Shown in pieces: positions 42,374-51,234 of a stretch of 64,000 bases of DNA (position 1 is its first letter; every line of letters begins with the position of its first letter). Source of the stretch: Stenotrophomonas sp. UBA2629 (GTDB lineage: Bacteria; Pseudomonadota; Gammaproteobacteria; Xanthomonadales; Xanthomonadaceae); assembly GCA_002359895.1 (NCBI GenBank), contig DEOB01000011.1, positions 497,203-561,202 of the forward strand. Direction: 5' to 3'. The translations under genes were made by a program, and so were the position numbers. A model generated the notes under the pieces. The model had not been told where the DNA came from. It was given only the letters and a program-made list of their open reading frames with translations, and ran no database searches.

Positions 42374-44731
42374 ATGAAGAAGCTTGGCGCGACCCTGTTG
42401 GTGCTTGCAGCAGCCGTAGGAACCTCCGCCGCAATGCCTTCTTCGGCGTTGGCGGCACCTTCCACCGTCACCGTCAACGAGACGGCCTACGCTGCGGTTA
42501 ATCCCTTCATCGGTACCGGTGGCGAAGGCCATACGTATCCGGGTGCGACGGTTCCTTACGGCATGATCCAGCTTTCACCCGATACCCGTATCCAGTCGCG
42601 TAAAGATGGCTATGGCTGGGCGGCGGGCTATCGCCATGACGACAGCACCATCGTCGGTTTCTCGCACACGCATTTTTCCGGCACCGGTCATTCAGATCTG
42701 GGCGACCTGCTGCTGATGCCAACTACCGGCGAGCTGAAGCTGGAGCGCGGCGATCCCGATCAACCGTTGAGCGGTTACACCTCGCACTTCCGCCATGCCA
42801 CCGAGAGTGCGCAGCCAGGCTATTACGCGGTCACGCTGGATGATTACAACGTGCGCGCGGAGCTCACCGCCAGTGCGCGCGTGGGCATGCACCGTTACAC
42901 CTTCCCTGCCGGCAAGCCGGCGCATGTGGTGCTGGACCTGCGCACCAGCATGTATGACTACCCCGGGAAAATTCTGTGGTCGCGCGTGCGGGTACGTGCC
43001 GATGGCACGGTCACCGGCTTCCGCGAAACGCGTGGTTGGGCGCCCGGCCGCCAGCTGTATTTCGCCATGCGTTTTTCACAGCCGATCAGCGGGCACCAAC
43101 TGCACAACACCGAGCAGGACATCAGCTACAAGGGCTTCCCGCCGCCCGGGGAGAATAATCCCGAGCAGCGCGCGCAGATTGAAGGTCGCCAGCTTGTCGC
43201 CGCGTTCGATGTCGTGCCGACTGCAGGCAAACCGCTGCTGGTGAAGGTCGCCATTTCGCCGGTGAGCGAAGACAACGCCATCGCCAATCTGGAAGCGGAA
43301 GCACCTGACTGGGATTTCGATGGCATGCGCAGTGCTGCGAAACAGCAGTGGAGCGAGGCGCTGGGCGCGGTGGATGTGCAGGGCAGCGAGCCACAGCGCA
43401 CCAGCTTTTACACCGCGCTTTATCACACGCTGCTTGGCCCCACCTTGTTCATGGACAGCGATGGGCGCTATCGCGGCCCGGACAATGCCGTGCATCAGGC
43501 CAAGGGCTGGACCCACTATTCCACCTTCTCGCTGTGGGACACCTATCGCGCGCTGCACCCCTTGGCCACGCTGGTACAACCGCCTCAACGCACCAACGAT
43601 TTCGTCAATTCGCTGCTCGCTTCACGCCGCGAAAGCGCGCATGGCATGTTGCCGGTGTGGTCATTCCACGGCCTGGAAACGTGGTGCATGATCGGCTACC
43701 ACGCCGTACCGGTCATCGCCGATGCCTACATGAAGGGAATTCGCGGTTACGACACCAACGAAGCCTTGCAGGCCATGGTGGCCAGCGCCAACTACGGCCC
43801 CTACGACGGCATCACTCAATACCGCGAATTGGGTTATGTACCCATTGATGAGGAAGGCGAGGCAGCCAGCAAGACGCTCGAATACGCCTACGACGACTGG
43901 ACCATCGCGCAGGTAGCGCAGGCGATGGGCAAGACCGATGTCGCCGCCGAATTCACCCAACGTGCGGCCAACTGGAAGCATGCATTCGACCCTGCCACCG
44001 GCTTCATGCGCGCACGCAAGCGTGATGGCAGCTTCCGCGAGCCGTTCGATCCCAGCATCAGCGGCTACGGCAGTGACTACACCGAAGGCAATGCATGGCA
44101 GTACTCGTGGTATGTGCCGCAGGATGTTGCCGGCCTCGCCGCTGCGCATGGTGGCAGCGACAAACTCATGGCACGGTTGGATGCAGTGTTCGAGGCCAAG
44201 GTGGATCCGTCGATCTTCGCGCACATGGAGGACATCACCGGCCTGATCGGTTGGTACGCGCATGGCAACGAACCCAGCCATCACGTCGCCTACCTCTATG
44301 CACATGCCGGGCAGCCGTGGCGCACGCAGGCGCGACTGAAGCAGATCATGGGTACGCAGTACGCCGCGCGCGTCGATGGCCTGGCCGGCAACGATGACCT
44401 CGGGCAGATGTCGGCCTGGTATGTGTTCACCGCATTGGGCTTCTATCCCGTCACGCCGGGCAGCAACCAATACATCATCGGCCGCCCGTTCCTGCCGCAT
44501 GCCACCTTGAACCTGCCCAATGGCAAGCGTTTCAGCATCGTCGCCGACGGGCTGGATGACGCACACGCCTATGTGGGCCGCGTCACCCTCAACGGCTCGC
44601 CGCTGGATCGCGCCTACCTGACCCACGAAGAAATTCTTGCCGGCGGCGAACTGCACTTCACCATGCAGGCAGAGCCCAACCGGGAATGGGCCACGGATGC
44701 GGCAAAGCGACCGTATTCAATGTCGCAATAG
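42374..44731 (+). CDS. Secreted GH92 family alpha-mannosidase
   Basis: 785 residues with a Sec signal peptide ending near SSALAAPS (about residue 28). GH92 hallmarks: NPFIGTGGEGHTYPGATVPYGMIQLSPD broken across residues 43-70, GFSHTHFSGTG, the catalytic-site region YVPIDEEGEAASKTLEYAYDDW, and GNDDLGQMSAWYVFTALGFYPVTPG. Family enzymes are calcium-dependent exo-alpha-mannosidases that trim alpha-1,2-, 1,3- or 1,4-mannose from glycans. It stands alone, without other glycan-degradation genes. An inverted repeat ATGCT-N7-AGCAT (42334-42350) lies 23 bp before the ATG and could be an operator. Confidence 0.93.
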   Translation: MKKLGATLLVLAAAVGTSAAMPSSALAAPSTVTVNETAYAAVNPFIGTGGEGHTYPGATVPYGMIQLSPDTRIQSRKDGYGWAAGYRHDDSTIVGFSHTHFSGTGHSDLGDLLLMPTTGELKLERGDPDQPLSGYTSHFRHATESAQPGYYAVTLDDYNVRAELTASARVGMHRYTFPAGKPAHVVLDLRTSMYDYPGKILWSRVRVRADGTVTGFRETRGWAPGRQLYFAMRFSQPISGHQLHNTEQDISYKGFPPPGENNPEQRAQIEGRQLVAAFDVVPTAGKPLLVKVAISPVSEDNAIANLEAEAPDWDFDGMRSAAKQQWSEALGAVDVQGSEPQRTSFYTALYHTLLGPTLFMDSDGRYRGPDNAVHQAKGWTHYSTFSLWDTYRALHPLATLVQPPQRTNDFVNSLLASRRESAHGMLPVWSFHGLETWCMIGYHAVPVIADAYMKGIRGYDTNEALQAMVASANYGPYDGITQYRELGYVPIDEEGEAASKTLEYAYDDWTIAQVAQAMGKTDVAAEFTQRAANWKHAFDPATGFMRARKRDGSFREPFDPSISGYGSDYTEGNAWQYSWYVPQDVAGLAAAHGGSDKLMARLDAVFEAKVDPSIFAHMEDITGLIGWYAHGNEPSHHVAYLYAHAGQPWRTQARLKQIMGTQYAARVDGLAGNDDLGQMSAWYVFTALGFYPVTPGSNQYIIGRPFLPHATLNLPNGKRFSIVADGLDDAHAYVGRVTLNGSPLDRAYLTHEEILAGGELHFTMQAEPNREWATDAAKRPYSMSQ

Positions 44732-44776
44732 CGCGGTATTGCAGTGCGCCCAGCGTCATGCGCTACATTCACGCCC

Positions 44777-45274
44777 ATGACGCTGCGCCCTTATTCCCCC
44801 GCCGATGCTTCCGACTGCCTGTCGGTATTCGACAGCAACGTGCCCAACTACTTTGCAAGTTGCGAGCGCGCTGACTTCCAGCGGTTTCTTAATGACCTGG
44901 CGATTCAATATACCTATCAGGTCATTGAAGAAAGCGGGCGGGTAATCGCTTGCGGCGGCCTCTCGATCGACGCTGCTGGCGTGGCCGGGTTCTGCTGGGG
45001 AATGGTGTTGCGTGCCCGTCATCGGCAAGGGCTTGGGCGGCAACTCGCTGTTGCGCGTTTGCAGCAGGCATTTCAACACCCCGGCATCAAGCGCATCGAA
45101 CTGAGCACCAGCCAGCACACCCAGGCCTTTTATCAACGCTTGGGGTTCAGCGTGTCCCGGGTCGTGCCCAATGGACACGGCCCGGGCCTGGACGCGGTGG
45201 AAATGACGATGCCGGTGAACGACATCGACACCGCACTCAGCTGCTCGACACCTTCATCAGCACCAAGCCGCTGA
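44777..45274 (+). CDS. GNAT family N-acetyltransferase
   Basis: 165 residues. The acetyl-CoA loop RHRQGLGRQLAVARL is motif A of the GNAT fold, and FYQRLGFSVSR is motif B. Substrate unknown. Its last 38 bases overlap the convergent gdx gene (45237-45274), so the two tails share DNA on opposite strands. Confidence 0.85.
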   Translation: MTLRPYSPADASDCLSVFDSNVPNYFASCERADFQRFLNDLAIQYTYQVIEESGRVIACGGLSIDAAGVAGFCWGMVLRARHRQGLGRQLAVARLQQAFQHPGIKRIELSTSQHTQAFYQRLGFSVSRVVPNGHGPGLDAVEMTMPVNDIDTALSCSTPSSAPSR

Positions 45275-45554
45275 CGATGAGCACCGCTGCGGCGATACGC
45301 ATTGCGCTGACGTGCTCGCCCAGGAAGAAGATGCCAATCAAAAATGCGCCCACCGCGCCGATGCCGGTCCAGATGGTGTACGCGGTGCCCAACGGCAGGG
45401 TGCGCATGGCCACGGCCAACAGCCAGAAGCTGGCGATCATGCCGACGATGGTGATGATGCTGGGCACCAAGCGGGTGAAGCCGTGGGACTGCTTCATCGC
45501 CAATGCCCAGACGATTTCCAGCAAACCCGCGATCAACAGATAAATCCAAGCCAT
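45237..45554 (-). CDS. gdx: Guanidinium exporter, SMR family
   Basis: 105 residues, four membrane helices. MAWIYLLIAGLLEIVWALA carries the essential Glu13 of small multidrug-resistance proteins, and the THGF-like KQSHGFTRL and LPLGTAYTIWTGIGAVGA segments mark the SugE/Gdx subtype, which exports guanidinium with proton exchange rather than bulky drugs. The guanidine-II riboswitch upstream confirms this role. Confidence 0.94.
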   Translation of the reverse strand: MAWIYLLIAGLLEIVWALAMKQSHGFTRLVPSIITIVGMIASFWLLAVAMRTLPLGTAYTIWTGIGAVGAFLIGIFFLGEHVSAMRIAAAVLIVSGLVLMKVSSS

Positions 45555-45573
45555 GAAAGCCTCCTTGAGGGGG

Positions 45574-45619
45574 CCAGGCCGTCCTGGATGCGTTCCCGCG
45601 CTGGGGGAGGTCGTCCTCC
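45574..45619 (-). promoter_or_regulatory. Guanidine-II (mini-ykkC) riboswitch
   Basis: On the minus strand two perfect 5-bp hairpins with ACGR tetraloops: GGAGG-ACGA-CCTCC (45619-45606) and CCAGG-ACGG-CCTGG (45587-45574), separated by an 18-nt linker. AGGAGG and the gdx ATG follow directly. Paired hairpins with ACGR loops define this class; guanidine binding releases the ribosome site. Confidence 0.92.
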
Positions 45620-45859
45620 GATAGGCCGGCATTCTAGCTAATGGGGCCGCCATTGGCCTGCCGCAGCCATTGGCGGGTTACATACAGTTCAAGCCGCACA
45701 TTGCTGGCCGTACAACACGTGCATACGCTACAATCGCCGCACACGACAGGATCTGCTCCCGTTTGTGTCCGGTCTGTGATCCGCGGCGGCTGATGAATTC
45801 ATCGCCCCTTGATTCCCCAGATTGAGAATGGCCGCGCACTGCGCGGCCAAACCGTCTCT

Positions 45860-45977
45860 ATGGTGGCCCCGTCGGCCCCTCGCGACGCTAGGTCGAAAAT
45901 CCCGCCAGGGCCGGAAGGCAGCAACGGTATCGATCGACGCGGGCGCCGAGGTCAGCCGGCGGGGTCGCCACCTTTTT
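45860..45977 (+). ncRNA. ffs: 4.5S signal recognition particle RNA
   Basis: A long hairpin of the small bacterial SRP type. The ends pair (GGTGGCCCCG with CGGGG-CGCCACC) and the apical part has the conserved GGCCGGAAGGCAGCAACG stretch, i.e. the GGAA tetraloop and the internal loop that binds Ffh. A T run (45973-45977) ends it. It lies between gdx and the MBL gene. The RNA ends are approximate. Confidence 0.93.
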
Positions 45978-46123
45978 GGCTTCCTGGAAAACAATTCCGC
46001 CGTTTGGGCGGTGGCCTTGCGTGGCTGTCGCTTGGTCACGCGGGGCGTACCCGGGCTGGATCGATTCCGCGTGCGGTTGGCTTCGTAATGATGCGTTGAG
46101 CACTTGCAACCCAAGTCCGGCCT

Positions 46124-46167
46124 GCCCTCACCCCAACCCCTCTCCCGCCAGCGGGAGAGGGGCTTGG
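46124..46167. repeat. Interspersed palindromic repeat, single arm
   Basis: CCCTCACCCCAACCCCTC followed by CCCGCCAGCGGGAGAGGGGC, the same arm as in the element at 24732-24847. It sits in the 277-bp gap between 4.5S RNA and the MBL gene, which otherwise shows no gene. Confidence 0.8.
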
Positions 46168-46254
46168 ATATCGTTTTCTGTGAGCTGCTGATGCGCTGCA
46201 GATGCGCCATGCAACTCTGCGACGTTTGCCGCCGCTACATCCGCCGCCTGCCGC

Positions 46255-47019
46255 TCAGCCTTCAAACGGTTGCGCACATGCCGCGGTGGGCTCGGCCAAT
46301 GCAACGCATTCACCCGGCATTGCCACGCGGTGGCCACGCGCACGCAGCGCTTGGCCGTCGGCAGCGCTTGCGTAGTGATAGAGCATCATCCGCGCCTGCG
46401 TTGCTGCATCGTATTCGCGCTCAAGATCATCCACGCCGGTGTGCGATGGATTGCCGTGCAGGCCGCAATCATGTGCGATCAGCTCGTTGTCATTGGCGTA
46501 GCGCGCCAACATCTCGGGAATGGGCCGGGTATCGCCACTCCAGGTCAACGCCCCCTGAAGCCGCAGGCCATAAGCGGTTTCCGGCCAATGGTGACGCACC
46601 GGGAATACTTCCAAGCGCACGCCTTCATGCCAGAACGCATCGCCAACGACGATCAGCTGGAACGCATCCCAGAAGTTGGCGCCACCTTCGGCCAGCACGT
46701 TCGGGTAGTCGGCAACGCGCCGGTGCAGCAGCGGCACCACCGTGGCCGGCACGTACAGCCGCACCTTGCCGCGCCGCTGCGGGTTGAAGAAAGCATCCAC
46801 GAACAAGCGCTCGAAACCGGCCACATGATCGAGGTGGATATGCGTGACAAACACCGCATCGGGCAGCGCACCGTATTGCGCACGGTAGGCGGTGAGCCCT
46901 TCGCCACCGCAATCGATGGTCAACCACGGTGCGCCATCGCGCTCGATCACCGACATCGGCGAGCCCAGTTCGACCGCCGACGCATTGCCGACGCCCAGAA
47001 AACGCAGTGCCCAGTTCAT
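46255..47019 (-). CDS. MBL-fold metallohydrolase, RNase Z-like group
   Basis: 254 residues with the metal motif HIHLDH (about 60-65), a further His in VRHHWPE, GDTRPIP and the C-terminal His in LYHYAS. The layout is that of ribonuclease-Z-like proteins, but other substrates are common in this group. Its ATG shares one base with the kdkA stop (TAATG), so it is cotranscribed with the Kdo kinase gene. Confidence 0.83.
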   Translation of the reverse strand: MNWALRFLGVGNASAVELGSPMSVIERDGAPWLTIDCGGEGLTAYRAQYGALPDAVFVTHIHLDHVAGFERLFVDAFFNPQRRGKVRLYVPATVVPLLHRRVADYPNVLAEGGANFWDAFQLIVVGDAFWHEGVRLEVFPVRHHWPETAYGLRLQGALTWSGDTRPIPEMLARYANDNELIAHDCGLHGNPSHTGVDDLEREYDAATQARMMLYHYASAADGQALRARGHRVAMPGECVALAEPTAACAQPFEG

Positions 47020-47768
47020 TACGTGCCTCGGTTCCAGGCCAGATCGTAGGCACGACGCAGGCGTGCGAAATCTTTTTCGACATCCTCACGGCTGCGTTCG
47101 CCACGCAGCTTCAGCAGCGAGCGCAGCAAGCGCTTGAGGTTGCGCTCGCGCCAGCGCGTTGCTGGAATGCGCAACACGCCGCGGTCGAAATCAATCAACC
47201 AGCCATGGCCCGTGGCATCGAACAGGATGTTGTGTGCATTGAGATCGGCATGGTCCAACCCGGCGCGGTGAAAGCGGGCGATCAGCCGGCCTGTCTCTTC
47301 CCACGGGGCGCCACGGCCGGTGACCAGCGCGCGGTCGGCCAGCGAACGGACGTTCTCCAGCCGCTCCATCAGGATGGCCGCGCGGTAGGTCATGCCGTCG
47401 CGCATATAGAACGCGGCCAGCGGACGCGGCACCGGCAGTTTGAATTCAATGAGTTTGCGCATGAGCCGGAACTCGGCAAAGCTGCGCGCGCGGTCGGGGC
47501 CATGCCACAGGTAGCGGTCGCGGCTGAGCTTGGCCGCCACACCGCCGCGCAGGTAGTGCCGCAGCACGCATTGGCCAAACGGCGCATCGATGAACCAAGC
47601 GCCGCCACGGCCGCCCTCACCCACCGGGCGCGCTTTGCCGTCCCACTGCGCGGGCGAGAACAGCCCCGGGTCGGCTTGCCGCAAGCGCTGGCGGTCGAAC
47701 AGAATGGCGCCGTATCCACGTCCTTCGCGGCACGGCGTCAAAGCTTCATTGGCGTCGAATGCGACCAT
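47019..47768 (-). CDS. kdkA: 3-deoxy-D-manno-octulosonic acid kinase
   Basis: 249 residues from ATG 47768. Kinase motifs: HADLNAHNILFD (catalytic loop) and WLIDFDRG (metal-binding). KdkA phosphorylates Kdo of lipopolysaccharide in Xanthomonas and Pasteurellaceae that lack a second Kdo. The start (47768, or a GTG at 47789) faces the divergent heptosyltransferase gene, so the two lipopolysaccharide core genes share a promoter region of at most 21 bp. Confidence 0.92.
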   Translation of the reverse strand: MVAFDANEALTPCREGRGYGAILFDRQRLRQADPGLFSPAQWDGKARPVGEGGRGGAWFIDAPFGQCVLRHYLRGGVAAKLSRDRYLWHGPDRARSFAEFRLMRKLIEFKLPVPRPLAAFYMRDGMTYRAAILMERLENVRSLADRALVTGRGAPWEETGRLIARFHRAGLDHADLNAHNILFDATGHGWLIDFDRGVLRIPATRWRERNLKRLLRSLLKLRGERSREDVEKDFARLRRAYDLAWNRGT

Positions 47769-47789
47769 TCTCAGCGAGTCTAACAACAC

Positions 47790-48836
47790 ATGCCTGCATC
47801 GTCCTCCCCACTGTGCCTCTTACGCCTCTCGGCACTGGGAGATGTGACCCATGCCGTACCGCTGGTCCACACCCTGCAGGCCGCGCGGCCGGGGCTTGAG
47901 CTGCATTGGGTGATCGACAGAGCCGGGCACAAGCTGCTCGACGGCCTACCCGGCGTCACCTTCCATGTCTACGACAAGAAGACCGGCGTAGCCGGCATGC
48001 GCGCGCTGCGTGGCGAACTCCCCGACGCACCGTTTGATGCACTGCTACAGATGCAGGTGGCCTTTCGCGCCAATGTGCTGTCTGCCTTCATCCCGGCGCG
48101 GCGCCGCATCGGCTACGACAAGGCCCGCTCCAAAGACCTGCATGGGCTCTTCATCAACGAGCGCATCCCCGACCGGCCCGGCATCCATGTGCTGGATGCC
48201 ATCGGCAGCTTCTGCGAGCCGCTGGGCATGAAGCAGACCGAGGTCCGCTGGAACCTGGCCACACCGCCGGAGGCCCACGAATGGGCTGCCGCGCAGTGGC
48301 CCGACGACGGCCGTCCGGTGCTGATGATCTCGCCCTGCTCCAGCCATCAACGCCGCAACTGGTACGCCGACCGCTATGCGGCGCTGGCCGATCACGCCGC
48401 CGCGCAAGGCTGGCGGGTGGTGCTGTGCGGTGGCCGCAGCGAGTTGGAGCGCAGCACCAGCGACGCCATCATCAGCGCAATGCAGCACCCGGTGCTGGAT
48501 CTGGTCGGCAAAGACACTCTCAAACAACTGCCGGCACTACTGGCCCGTGCCTCGCTGCTGGTCACGCCCGATTCCGGGCCGATGCACATTGCCAACGCGG
48601 TCGGCACCAAGGTGCTGGGGCTGCATGCGGCCAGCAACCCGGAACGCAGCGGCCCTTACTCGGATCGGCGCTATTGCGTGGATCGTTATGACGACGCGGC
48701 CCGTCGTTACCTGCAGAAGCCGGCCAGCCAATTGAAATGGGGCACCAAGATCGAATTCGACGATGTGATGTCGCTGATCACCGTGGACGACGGCATCGCC
48801 GCATTCGAGCGTTACCGCGCCGATCACCCGCGCTGA
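47790..48836 (+). CDS. Heptosyltransferase, GT9 family
   Basis: 348 residues. LRLSALGDVTHAVPLVHTLQ is the N-terminal motif of the WaaC/WaaF family and LLVTPDSGPMHIANAVGTKVLGLH the C-terminal donor-binding motif. It adds heptose to the inner core of lipopolysaccharide. Which heptose is added cannot be decided here. It lies back to back with kdkA and is followed by a terminator. Confidence 0.88.
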   Translation: MPASSSPLCLLRLSALGDVTHAVPLVHTLQAARPGLELHWVIDRAGHKLLDGLPGVTFHVYDKKTGVAGMRALRGELPDAPFDALLQMQVAFRANVLSAFIPARRRIGYDKARSKDLHGLFINERIPDRPGIHVLDAIGSFCEPLGMKQTEVRWNLATPPEAHEWAAAQWPDDGRPVLMISPCSSHQRRNWYADRYAALADHAAAQGWRVVLCGGRSELERSTSDAIISAMQHPVLDLVGKDTLKQLPALLARASLLVTPDSGPMHIANAVGTKVLGLHAASNPERSGPYSDRRYCVDRYDDAARRYLQKPASQLKWGTKIEFDDVMSLITVDDGIAAFERYRADHPR

Positions 48837-48856
48837 GCGCGGTGCCCGTTCAACGC

Positions 48857-48884
48857 AAAAGGCCGCTCAATGAGCGGCCTTTTC
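48857..48884 (+). terminator. Terminator after the heptosyltransferase gene
   Basis: AAAAGGCCGCT-caatg-AGCGGCCTTTT, a symmetric stem that can serve both this gene and the convergent DUF6165 gene. Confidence 0.88.
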
Positions 48885-48906
48885 TCTTCACAGCAGATGC
48901 GCTGAT

Positions 48907-49305
48907 TCAACCGGCGCGGTAGTCCTGATACGACTTCTCTTCCACATAGCTGGAACCCAGCGCCAGATTGATGGCCTTCTTGATGCGCGCACGCTCATCG
49001 TTCTGGATGTAGACACTGCGCGCCAGCTGCACGAAAGCATCATCGAAGGCCTGCGCCTTCTCTTTCAGGCGGATGTCGTCCTCGATGTCCCACAGCCGCT
49101 CGTTCACCGCCTTCAGATCATTGCGCAGCGCGGTGATGTCTTGGGCAGCGGCCGGGTGTGCAGCCCAGGTGCGGTCCAGCGCCGACAGCTCATTGCGCAC
49201 ATTAGCCAGCTTTGCGGCATCACTCATGCGCTCGGATTTGATCTGCAGGATGGAGATCTTGTCGAGCAGCTCGCCAAAGGACACGGGGACAAGGATTTCG
49301 GACAT
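48907..49305 (-). CDS. DUF6165 family protein
   Basis: 132 residues from ATG 49305. The start (ILVPVSFGELLDKISILQIK) and the helical rest (VNERLWDIEDDIRLKEKAQAFDDAFV) match the DUF6165 family, which is often found near surface-polysaccharide genes, as here beside a heptosyltransferase. No function has been shown. Predicted mostly helical and cytoplasmic. Confidence 0.78.
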   Translation of the reverse strand: MSEILVPVSFGELLDKISILQIKSERMSDAAKLANVRNELSALDRTWAAHPAAAQDITALRNDLKAVNERLWDIEDDIRLKEKAQAFDDAFVQLARSVYIQNDERARIKKAINLALGSSYVEEKSYQDYRAG

Positions 49306-49447
49306 GGGGAGCACCTGGAAAACGTGGCGGACAGTTTAGCCGCTGGGGACGCTTCAGCTACCCAAGGATGAAATCCGCCAGCGCGATCACATACAGCTGC
49401 TGCCGACCAACTCGACGAGCAAATGCCCGCCCTGCGGCGGCCCCACG

Positions 49448-49475
49448 AAAAAAGCCGCCCGGAGGCGGCTTTTTT
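49448..49475 (-). terminator. Terminator of tRNA-Ser(CGA)
   Basis: AAAAAAGCCGCC-cgga-GGCGGCTTTTTT, a symmetric stem eight bases past the tRNA 3' end. Confidence 0.85.
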
Positions 49476-49482
49476 CAGTATC

Positions 49483-49573
49483 TGGCGGAGAGGGGGGGAT
49501 TCGAACCCCCGAGGCGCTATAAACGCCTGCCTGATTTCGAGTCAGGTACATTCAACCGCTCTGCCACCTCTCC
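49483..49573 (-). tRNA. tRNA-Ser(CGA)
   Basis: 91 nt with encoded CCA and a long variable arm. Anticodon loop CTCGAAA gives CGA, reading TCG. Acceptor GGAGAGG pairs with CCTCTCC. Confidence 0.96.
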
Positions 49574-49601
49574 AGATGGTCCCCGGCGAACCGGGGTGCG
49601 A

Positions 49602-49630
49602 ATGATAAGGGGCATTTGCAATGCCCACAA
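49602..49630 (-). promoter_or_regulatory. Promoter of tRNA-Ser(CGA)
   Basis: Minus strand TTGTGG, 17-bp spacer, TATCAT, about 28 bp before the tRNA 5' end. It has the same unusual -35 as the other tRNA-Ser promoter. Confidence 0.65.
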
Positions 49631-49774
49631 GCGCTTTTTCACAACCGCGCCCGAAGACGCCACAGCGGTGGGCTTTACCGCAGCAGGACAAGGCCACCAC
49701 AGCGCTTGCCGTCCCTGTCCATGAACGCGATGATGCGTTGCCCTCCCGCAGAACCCTGGCCCATCCGGGCATAC

Positions 49775-50479
49775 ATGATCGAATTCGGACATCTCAGCCA
49801 CGTCGGCCTGCGCCGCCAACTCAATGAAGACACCTACTACGGTGACGGGGAGTTGAGCCTATGGCTGGTTGCAGACGGCATGGGCGGCCACGCGTGTGGC
49901 GAAGTTGCCAGTGCTTTGGCCCGGGAAACCATTGTCCGGGAGATCCGCAACGGCACCGCGCTGGCCCAGGCCATCCGCATCGCCGATGAAGAAATCATCC
50001 GCACCTCGCGCCGGCGCAATGACAGCCTGCCGATGGGCACCACCGTGGTCGCCGCCCGCGTCCAGGGCAATCGCTTTGAAGTGGCGTGGGTGGGCGACAG
50101 CCGCGCCTATCTATGGCGTGATGGCAAGCTGGCCCAGCTCAGCCAGGACCACAGTTATGTGCAGGAGCTGATCGCACAAGGCAACCTCACCGCCGAACAG
50201 GCACGCGCGCACCCGCACCGCAATGTGGTCACCCAGGCCCTGGGCGTCACCGACCCCGCGCACCTCAACGTCGCCACGATGACCGGTGAACTGCGCCCGG
50301 GCATGCAGCTGTTGTTATGCAGCGATGGCCTGACCGAAGAGGTGGACGACAATAGTCTGTCCGAGGCACTGGCCCATGCCGACTGCAGCGCGCAGGAATG
50401 CGTGGATGCACTGATTGCCGCCGCACTCGATGGCGGCGGCTCGGACAACGTCACCGCCATCCTCGTCCGCTGCCACTGA
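49775..50479 (+). CDS. PP2C family Ser/Thr protein phosphatase
   Basis: 234 residues. The metal-binding residues are in VADGMGGH, MGTTVVAARV, WVGDSRAYL, SDGLTEEV and GGSDNVTAILV; NEDTYYGDG near the start is also typical. This compact PP2C is like Stp1 and the phosphatases of type VI secretion or PrkC systems. No partner kinase is nearby. In-frame ATGs upstream (49721, 49730) are possible, but 49775 gives the family N-terminus. Confidence 0.92.
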   Translation: MIEFGHLSHVGLRRQLNEDTYYGDGELSLWLVADGMGGHACGEVASALARETIVREIRNGTALAQAIRIADEEIIRTSRRRNDSLPMGTTVVAARVQGNRFEVAWVGDSRAYLWRDGKLAQLSQDHSYVQELIAQGNLTAEQARAHPHRNVVTQALGVTDPAHLNVATMTGELRPGMQLLLCSDGLTEEVDDNSLSEALAHADCSAQECVDALIAAALDGGGSDNVTAILVRCH

Positions 50480-50500
50480 GGCAGCGGATTCAAAGACGCC

Positions 50501-51226
50501 TCAGGCCGATTCAGGCGCCGGCAGGCGCTCGCCGTCCCACCAGGCGTGGCCGCCCTTTTTGCGTAGCTTGGCCAACCTGGCTTCGTGCGCTTCCTGCTCC
50601 GACGCCGTCACCACCACACGCGGCCGCGGCAACAGCACCGAGGCATCAAAGGCCTGCACGTTGCCGGCTGCATTGGCTTGGCTCGTCTCCGGTTGGCCGA
50701 AGCCGATTTCCTCCTGCCCCGAGGTGAGTGCGATATAGACATCGGCCAGGATCTGCGCATCGAGCAAGCCACCGTGCAGTTGGCGATGGGTGTTGTCCAC
50801 GCCCAAGCGCCGGCACAGCGCATCCAACGAATTGCGCTGGCCCGGGAAGCGCTCGCGCGCCATCGCCAGGGTGTCGGTCACCGTCACCCGCTCGGACAAG
50901 CGGCCCCGGCCCAACAGAGCCATCTCGTTTTCGAGGAAGCCCATGTCGAACGACGCGTTGTGGATGATCAGCTCGGCCCCATCCACATAGGCCAGGAACT
51001 CATCGACCACTTCTTCAAAGCGCGGCTTGTCGGCCAGGAACTCCAGGGTCAGCCCGGTGACTTCCTGCGCGCCCTGTTCAAACTCGCAGTCGGGCTTGAG
51101 GTAACGGTGGAAATTGCTGCCACTGGGGCGACGCTCCAGCAGTTCCACACAGCCGATTTCGACCACGCGGTTGCCCTTCTTCCACTCCAGACCGGTGGTT
51201 TCGGTATCAAGAACGATCTGACGCAT
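50501..51226 (-). CDS. dnaQ: DNA polymerase III epsilon subunit (proofreading exonuclease)
   Basis: 241 residues: Exo I VLDTETTGLEW (Asp7, Glu9), Exo II IIHNASFDMGFL and Exo III (HGGLLDAQILADVY). The C-terminal extension binds the alpha subunit. It is 8 bp downstream of rnhA, the usual rnhA-dnaQ pair. Confidence 0.96.
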   Translation of the reverse strand: MRQIVLDTETTGLEWKKGNRVVEIGCVELLERRPSGSNFHRYLKPDCEFEQGAQEVTGLTLEFLADKPRFEEVVDEFLAYVDGAELIIHNASFDMGFLENEMALLGRGRLSERVTVTDTLAMARERFPGQRNSLDALCRRLGVDNTHRQLHGGLLDAQILADVYIALTSGQEEIGFGQPETSQANAAGNVQAFDASVLLPRPRVVVTASEQEAHEARLAKLRKKGGHAWWDGERLPAPESA

Positions 51227-51234
51227 GGTTTACC

